Shown here piece by piece: positions 60,285-64,000 of a stretch of 64,000 nt of DNA; within the stretch, counting starts at the first letter, position 1; each line of letters opens with the position of its first letter. Under the pieces are notes generated by a model. It did no database searches. It saw nothing but the letters and a program-made list of their open reading frames with translations, and was not told the origin of the DNA. The stretch comes from Isoetes taiwanensis (lineage: Eukaryota; Streptophyta; Lycopodiopsida; Isoetales; Isoetaceae), in contig JAJEKV010000008.1 of assembly GCA_021234155.1 (NCBI GenBank), positions 11,216,740 through 11,280,739 on the forward strand, given 5' to 3'. Position numbers and translations under genes: made by a program.

Positions 60285-62258
60285 ATGGTCAATATAGACG
60301 GTGCACGTAACGGACCATGGCAAACACCCTCAAATGCTAGCAGACTAACGCCTGAACAAGAACTCATGTTGATGAAGCGGCAGTTAGGAGAGCTCCAGGC
60401 TTATGTGTTGAACGCCAACCCACCCCAGCATGCGCAGGAGGACGGGCCGGAGTTACCTCCGTTACCACCAAGCCCACCACCACAGCAGCCACCTGCACCT
60501 GAACCAGGCCCTGTACCCGCACAAAGGAGGCACCATTCCAAACGTCATCGAAGTTCCTCTAAGGATAGTGCCACATCATCACAATCGGCTACTTCTGAGT
60601 CCTCTGAGTCGTCTATATCATCGGCTGACCATGCAAAGCGCCGGGACAAGGAGTACCGTAAGACAGTTGACACGGCCATAACCAGTATATGGAAAAATAG
60701 GAAACTGGCCCAGTTTGATGGGAAATCTAGAGGTGGGCTGAATGCAGAGTCCTGGTTGGACGAGATGAAGGAGTTTGGAAAATCCTATGGCATGACAGAA
60801 AAGGATACAGGAAAGGTTGCCACCACAAACCTTACAGGAGCTGCTCGTATTTGGTGGAAGGGTTATGCCAGAGCCAAGCATCTGGATAGAAGCAGATGCA
60901 AATTTCGAAAGTTTGCCAAAGCTTTTAAGTCGCATTATGTGCCCCGTGCGCACAAATGCCAACAGATTCAGACTTTCTACAGGTTGGAGCAGAAGGGTAT
61001 GTCAGTTCAGGCCTACACTGATGAATTCATGTGCTTGAGGCTGTATGTGCCAGGAATGAATGAAAAGAGGGCCGTTGAGGGCTATATTGAAGGGTTGGCC
61101 CCATCAATTAAACGAATGGTTAAGGCCATAGACCCGAAGTCAGTTGCAGAGGCTGAGGCTAAGGCATTGAGCCTGGAGGAGGACACGCCAAGAAACCAGT
61201 ACCAGCGCCCTGCCCCTTACTCGCAGCCACGCCCGTCCACACCTTACAAGCCCCGCTCACTAAGTCCTGGGCCCTCTCAGCAGAACTCTTCCGGCCGCCA
61301 GGAAAAGAAAGTCACCTTCAACATGCCCGACAAACCGAACAATGTCGGTAAGGAAGTTCGGAACCTCTTACAGTCTATTCCCAAAGAGGCCCGAGATCAG
61401 CTACGCAGAGATAAGGCATGTTACAGGTGTATGCGGCCCGGGCACTTCATGCAGAATTGCCCTTATGTCACACAGACTGCCCAGCTGGCCATGGCCGACC
61501 TCGATTGGGACGATCTCGAGTTTACACTACCTGTCGAGGAGGAGGCTCCCGAGTATATTCATGGTGCGTCTCATATCCTTGCAGCTATAGAAACTGGCAA
61601 TGCTGAAAGTCAGCCTGCCGTTATTTCCACTATAGGTCAAGTAGACAGTAAGCCTTTCATAATTCTTATGGACACGGGAAGTACACATAATTTTGCTTCT
61701 CCTAGAATGGCCCAGGTATTACAGCTTGAGACTTTGAGGTCCCGACCGAAACCTGTCACTTTAGCCAGTGGAAAAATCAGACATACTCATGGCCGTCGCA
61801 TTAACCTTAAAATGTAGCTGCCAGATGCACCAGTTGCATTGGGTGCCGAGATAATGGATATTGGCAAATATGATCTGATTGTGGGCATGGAATTTCTGGC
61901 ATCTGCGCAGGCCAATATAGACTGCGAAAAACGGGAGGTTGCCTTCAACGCAGCTAATGGAGTCCGTGTAACTATTAAAGGTGATCCCTTAAATCCCATT
62001 ATGCAGTCTCTGTCCCTCAGGCAGTTAGATAAGGCTATACGCAAGGATAAGCTACTTTGCGTCATCAGACTTGCCTTCCTTGAGTCAGCTGATAAGCAGA
62101 AACAAGTAATTGATGCCTTGCCAAAGGGCATTGCTGATCTTCTTAGGGATTGGACTTCGGTCCTTGAACTCTTTTCTTATAATGATCATGTGAAATGCAC
62201 CTCGGTGCTTAAACTGTTTCAAACTTTAAAGTTTTTAATATATTACCTTCAGAAATAA
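60285..62258 (+). CDS. gag-pro: Gag-protease of the LTR element, with in-frame TAG inside the protease
   Basis: ATG at 60285. Residues 55-105 are Pro/Ser/His-rich. About 150-300 is the retrotransposon Gag domain (ESWLDEMKEFG, GAARIWWKGYARA, YTDEFMCLRLYVPG). A CCHC knuckle, C379-x2-C382-x4-H387-x4-C392, binds RNA. The aspartic protease active site is DTG at 463-465 (FIILMDTGSTHNFAS). A TAG at 61815-61817 interrupts the frame, after which the same frame resumes the protease C-terminal half (YDLIVGMEFLASAQANIDC). This TAG is inside the protease, unlike gag/pro readthrough stops of retroviruses, so it probably inactivates this copy. No RT follows. Confidence 0.88.
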
Positions 62259-62331
62259 GGAATTACCTTCCTTCATAATGTAAACTCTTATATTGGTATC
62301 TAACAACAATGCTGAGGACAGCATTATTTCT

Positions 62332-62344
62332 AAGGAGGGGAGAA
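62332..62344 (+). other. polypurine tract
   Basis: AAGGAGGGGAGAA directly abuts the 3' LTR start, as required for plus-strand priming. Confidence 0.93.
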
Positions 62345-63930
62345 TGTGACGTTCCAAGTATTTATACGGTATACGTATAAATATACTGACACGTCACCCA
62401 GTAAAGGTACGCCACCATGGGGTATTGTAACCTAGGGGGGGTTGACCTAAAAGGGATTAAATTAGCTATGCTAATTTAATTATTAAGGATAATAACCTAT
62501 AATTAAGGAATTAATATCTAAGTGGGTTAATTAAGTTAATTAATGGATTAGGAAGGCGCCACTTGGCCAAACTCGATTGGCTAGCATGGGAATGCTAACT
62601 TGGGCCATCAAGGTGGATCACTACCCCCATTTCACCCAAAATCGAGCCAGGAGGAGGAGCAGCTGAGCGCCCAAGCACCTGGAACTGTTGCTGACCACCC
62701 CAGTTGTTGCTACACACCAGATTACTGAGAGATGGAGGCGCCTTATGACAATGGATCAAGCTGGAACTCGGGTTAGTCGATAATCTAGTTGATATCTCAA
62801 GGTCTAGCGTTCAGTTAAGTCCTTTGAGTCTTCTCTGGTTGTTTTACTTAGGATTAACCCTTCTTTGGTATCTAAGATTACATTTCAATTATGGATTATG
62901 TTATGATGGATGGATGGATGTGTATGTGAAAGTAGCTCTGTTAAACCTCCATAAAGCAGGGATTAGAGGGGGGGGATAGAGACCTCTGTGCCATATGCTT
63001 TAGTATGCTCCTAGAAGCTCCTTTAATTCCCAATTGATGCATGTGCACAAGAGACCACCGAAGTCGCGGATGCTATGGAATTGCTTAGCACCGCATAAGG
63101 GACGAAGTGGTGAAGTGGGGGTGGGTCTTGCACTAACATAAAAGGCTCCCCGAGACTCCTACGCTGGGCTAGGCCTGATAGCCGGCGTGATCTAGAGGGC
63201 GGGTATGGGGTCCGACACTGGGTACAGGTGTGACTCCATATGGGGCACCCCGTGTTTTGAGTAGATTTAGGTGAGTAAGTCCGCACGGATGCTGGGTCGC
63301 TGATGCACGATTCTCTAGCTCACCCATGGAACCACTGCGGATCCCGGAAGGGGACACTTCCGAACTGCCTCATCGACGGGGCTTCATGAACCCCGGAGTA
63401 GGCTTAAGGGTGATACCTTGAGTCTCTGGTGTGATCCGGGAAGGCTATAGTGACGCCATAGCATGATTGGACTCATCCCAGAAGTGTGCAATGGGAGGGG
63501 CGGATGGAGGGACAACCCTAGCCGATGTTCTATGCCAGCCAACGCCATGTCAAAATTCTGGGTCGGCTGATCTCTTGAGACCTAGCCGCCAACGATCCTC
63601 ACCGAGTCCGAGGCGGGTAGAACCATGGGTTTGGGTGTTTTCCTAGTATTAAATGCATATTCTTTGTTGTTGTCACTTGATGGGTAAAGCACCCCCGTGG
63701 TGGTATATTATGATATGATTATTTGTGTGCTAACCTTGTATTCACGCTTCGCAACGTAGGAGCCCCATTGAAGGCGTGGGGCGAATGACCCTCTCGTAGG
63801 TCCTTCACTTGAGCATCTTTTTATAGATGGCCCGACGGAGGGCCCTGCTCGTGGTGAGTTGATTGCCATGGGAGGGGAAAGTCCCCGTATGTATACGTCC
63901 GAGTGTCGTATATATTCAGGGAGCGTCACA
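62345..63930 (+). repeat. 3' LTR
   Basis: 1586 bp. The first ~680 bp and last ~100 bp are almost identical to the 5' LTR. A central stretch (about 63030-63640) carries many small deletions and substitutions, often at CG-rich words. Confidence 0.95.
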
Positions 63931-63935
63931 CCAGC
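63931..63935. other. target-site duplication, right (CCAGC)
   Basis: Same five bases as 44548-44552. Confidence 0.95.
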
Positions 63936-63988
63936 CCTCTTCTTGCTGCTTCTATGTCCGATGGAGAATTAGTGCTCCGAGTTCTTTC
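63931..63988 (-). CDS. 5' part of the split host exon
   Basis: On the minus strand an acceptor (ACCTCAG) ends at 63989. The exon then reads ERTRSTNSPSDIEAARRG and is cut by the LTR element, resuming at 44547. Earlier exons lie beyond the window. Confidence 0.55.
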
Positions 63989-64000
63989 CTGAGGTAAACT

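Larger units (their letters stand above)
44553..63930 (+). mobile_element. complete 19.4-kb non-autonomous LTR retrotransposon carrying a histone H3-like ORF
   Basis: Order: LTR, initiator-Met PBS, leader (interrupted by a nested element at 46568-56099), ORF1, a Gln/Asp-repeat frame, histone H3-like ORF, ORF3, ORF4, Gag-protease, polypurine tract, LTR, with a perfect 5-bp TSD. Without the nested element the internal region is about 6.6 kb. No reverse transcriptase, RNase H, integrase or envelope motifs follow the protease: only about 85 bp separate the last frame from the polypurine tract. The Gag type (retrotransposon gag domain plus CCHC knuckle) and iMet primer fit Ty3/gypsy-like elements. 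Replication would need enzymes from a related autonomous element. Confidence 0.93.

Noticed and set aside
62258-62344. Hidden RT or integrase downstream of the protease
   Set aside because: Only about 85 bp remain before the polypurine tract and no pol motif occurs in any frame of the internal region outside the nested element.

Overview
This is a nuclear land-plant sequence from a large, repeat-rich genome. The evidence is spliced genes with plant-type introns, an APRR2-type response-regulator/GARP gene, a plant class I small heat-shock protein, PLS-class PPR relics, and LTR retrotransposons primed by initiator-Met tRNA. The mix of decayed PPR genes, L1-type LINEs, a Penelope-like element and large LTR elements would suit a fern, lycophyte or gymnosperm, but I cannot place the species from sequence alone.

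Layout. 0.4-12.3 kb: three head-to-tail copies of a ~3.95-kb unit, mostly non-coding. 12.7-13.2 kb: possible 5' end of a minus-strand gene. 13.9-16.2 kb: a frameshifted PPR pseudogene (minus). 16.7-18.7 kb: dispersed repeats, part of which is homologous to the array unit. 19.1-21.8 kb: an intact 11-exon APRR2-like gene (minus). 22.7-25 kb: short tandem and SINE-like repeats. 27.1-28.1 kb: a second PPR pseudogene. 29.4-32.4 kb: a truncated LTR retrotransposon (minus), next to a LINE reverse-transcriptase relic (32.4-33.6 kb). 34.2-35.1 kb: an intact two-exon small heat-shock protein gene (plus). 36.8-38.3 kb: a solo LTR with a GATTT target-site duplication. 38.6-41.6 kb: three LINE fragments, one with a 13-bp target-site duplication. 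43.5-44.5 kb: a minus-strand ORF and the last exons of a host gene.

44.55-63.93 kb is the centrepiece: a complete 19.4-kb LTR retrotransposon (LTRs 1610 and 1586 bp, TSD CCAGC, PBS for initiator-Met tRNA, polypurine tract). It appears to have landed in a coding exon of that host gene. It has Gag and protease but no RT, RNase H or integrase, so it should be non-autonomous. Upstream of gag it carries four extra ORF regions. One is an unmistakable histone H3 fold with a replaced N-terminal tail. Another (ORF1) is conserved in the truncated copy at 29.5-30.1 kb.

Nested in its poly-T leader is a second element of ~9.5 kb (46.57-56.10 kb): two ~2.65-2.75-kb direct repeats flanking an intron-containing, two-part coding region that ends in a Penelope-like reverse transcriptase with no visible GIY-YIG endonuclease.

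Intact-looking host genes are only the APRR2-like and the sHSP genes. Most of the rest is mobile DNA in several nested layers, and the truncated LTR copy supplies the 'empty site' that proves the nesting.
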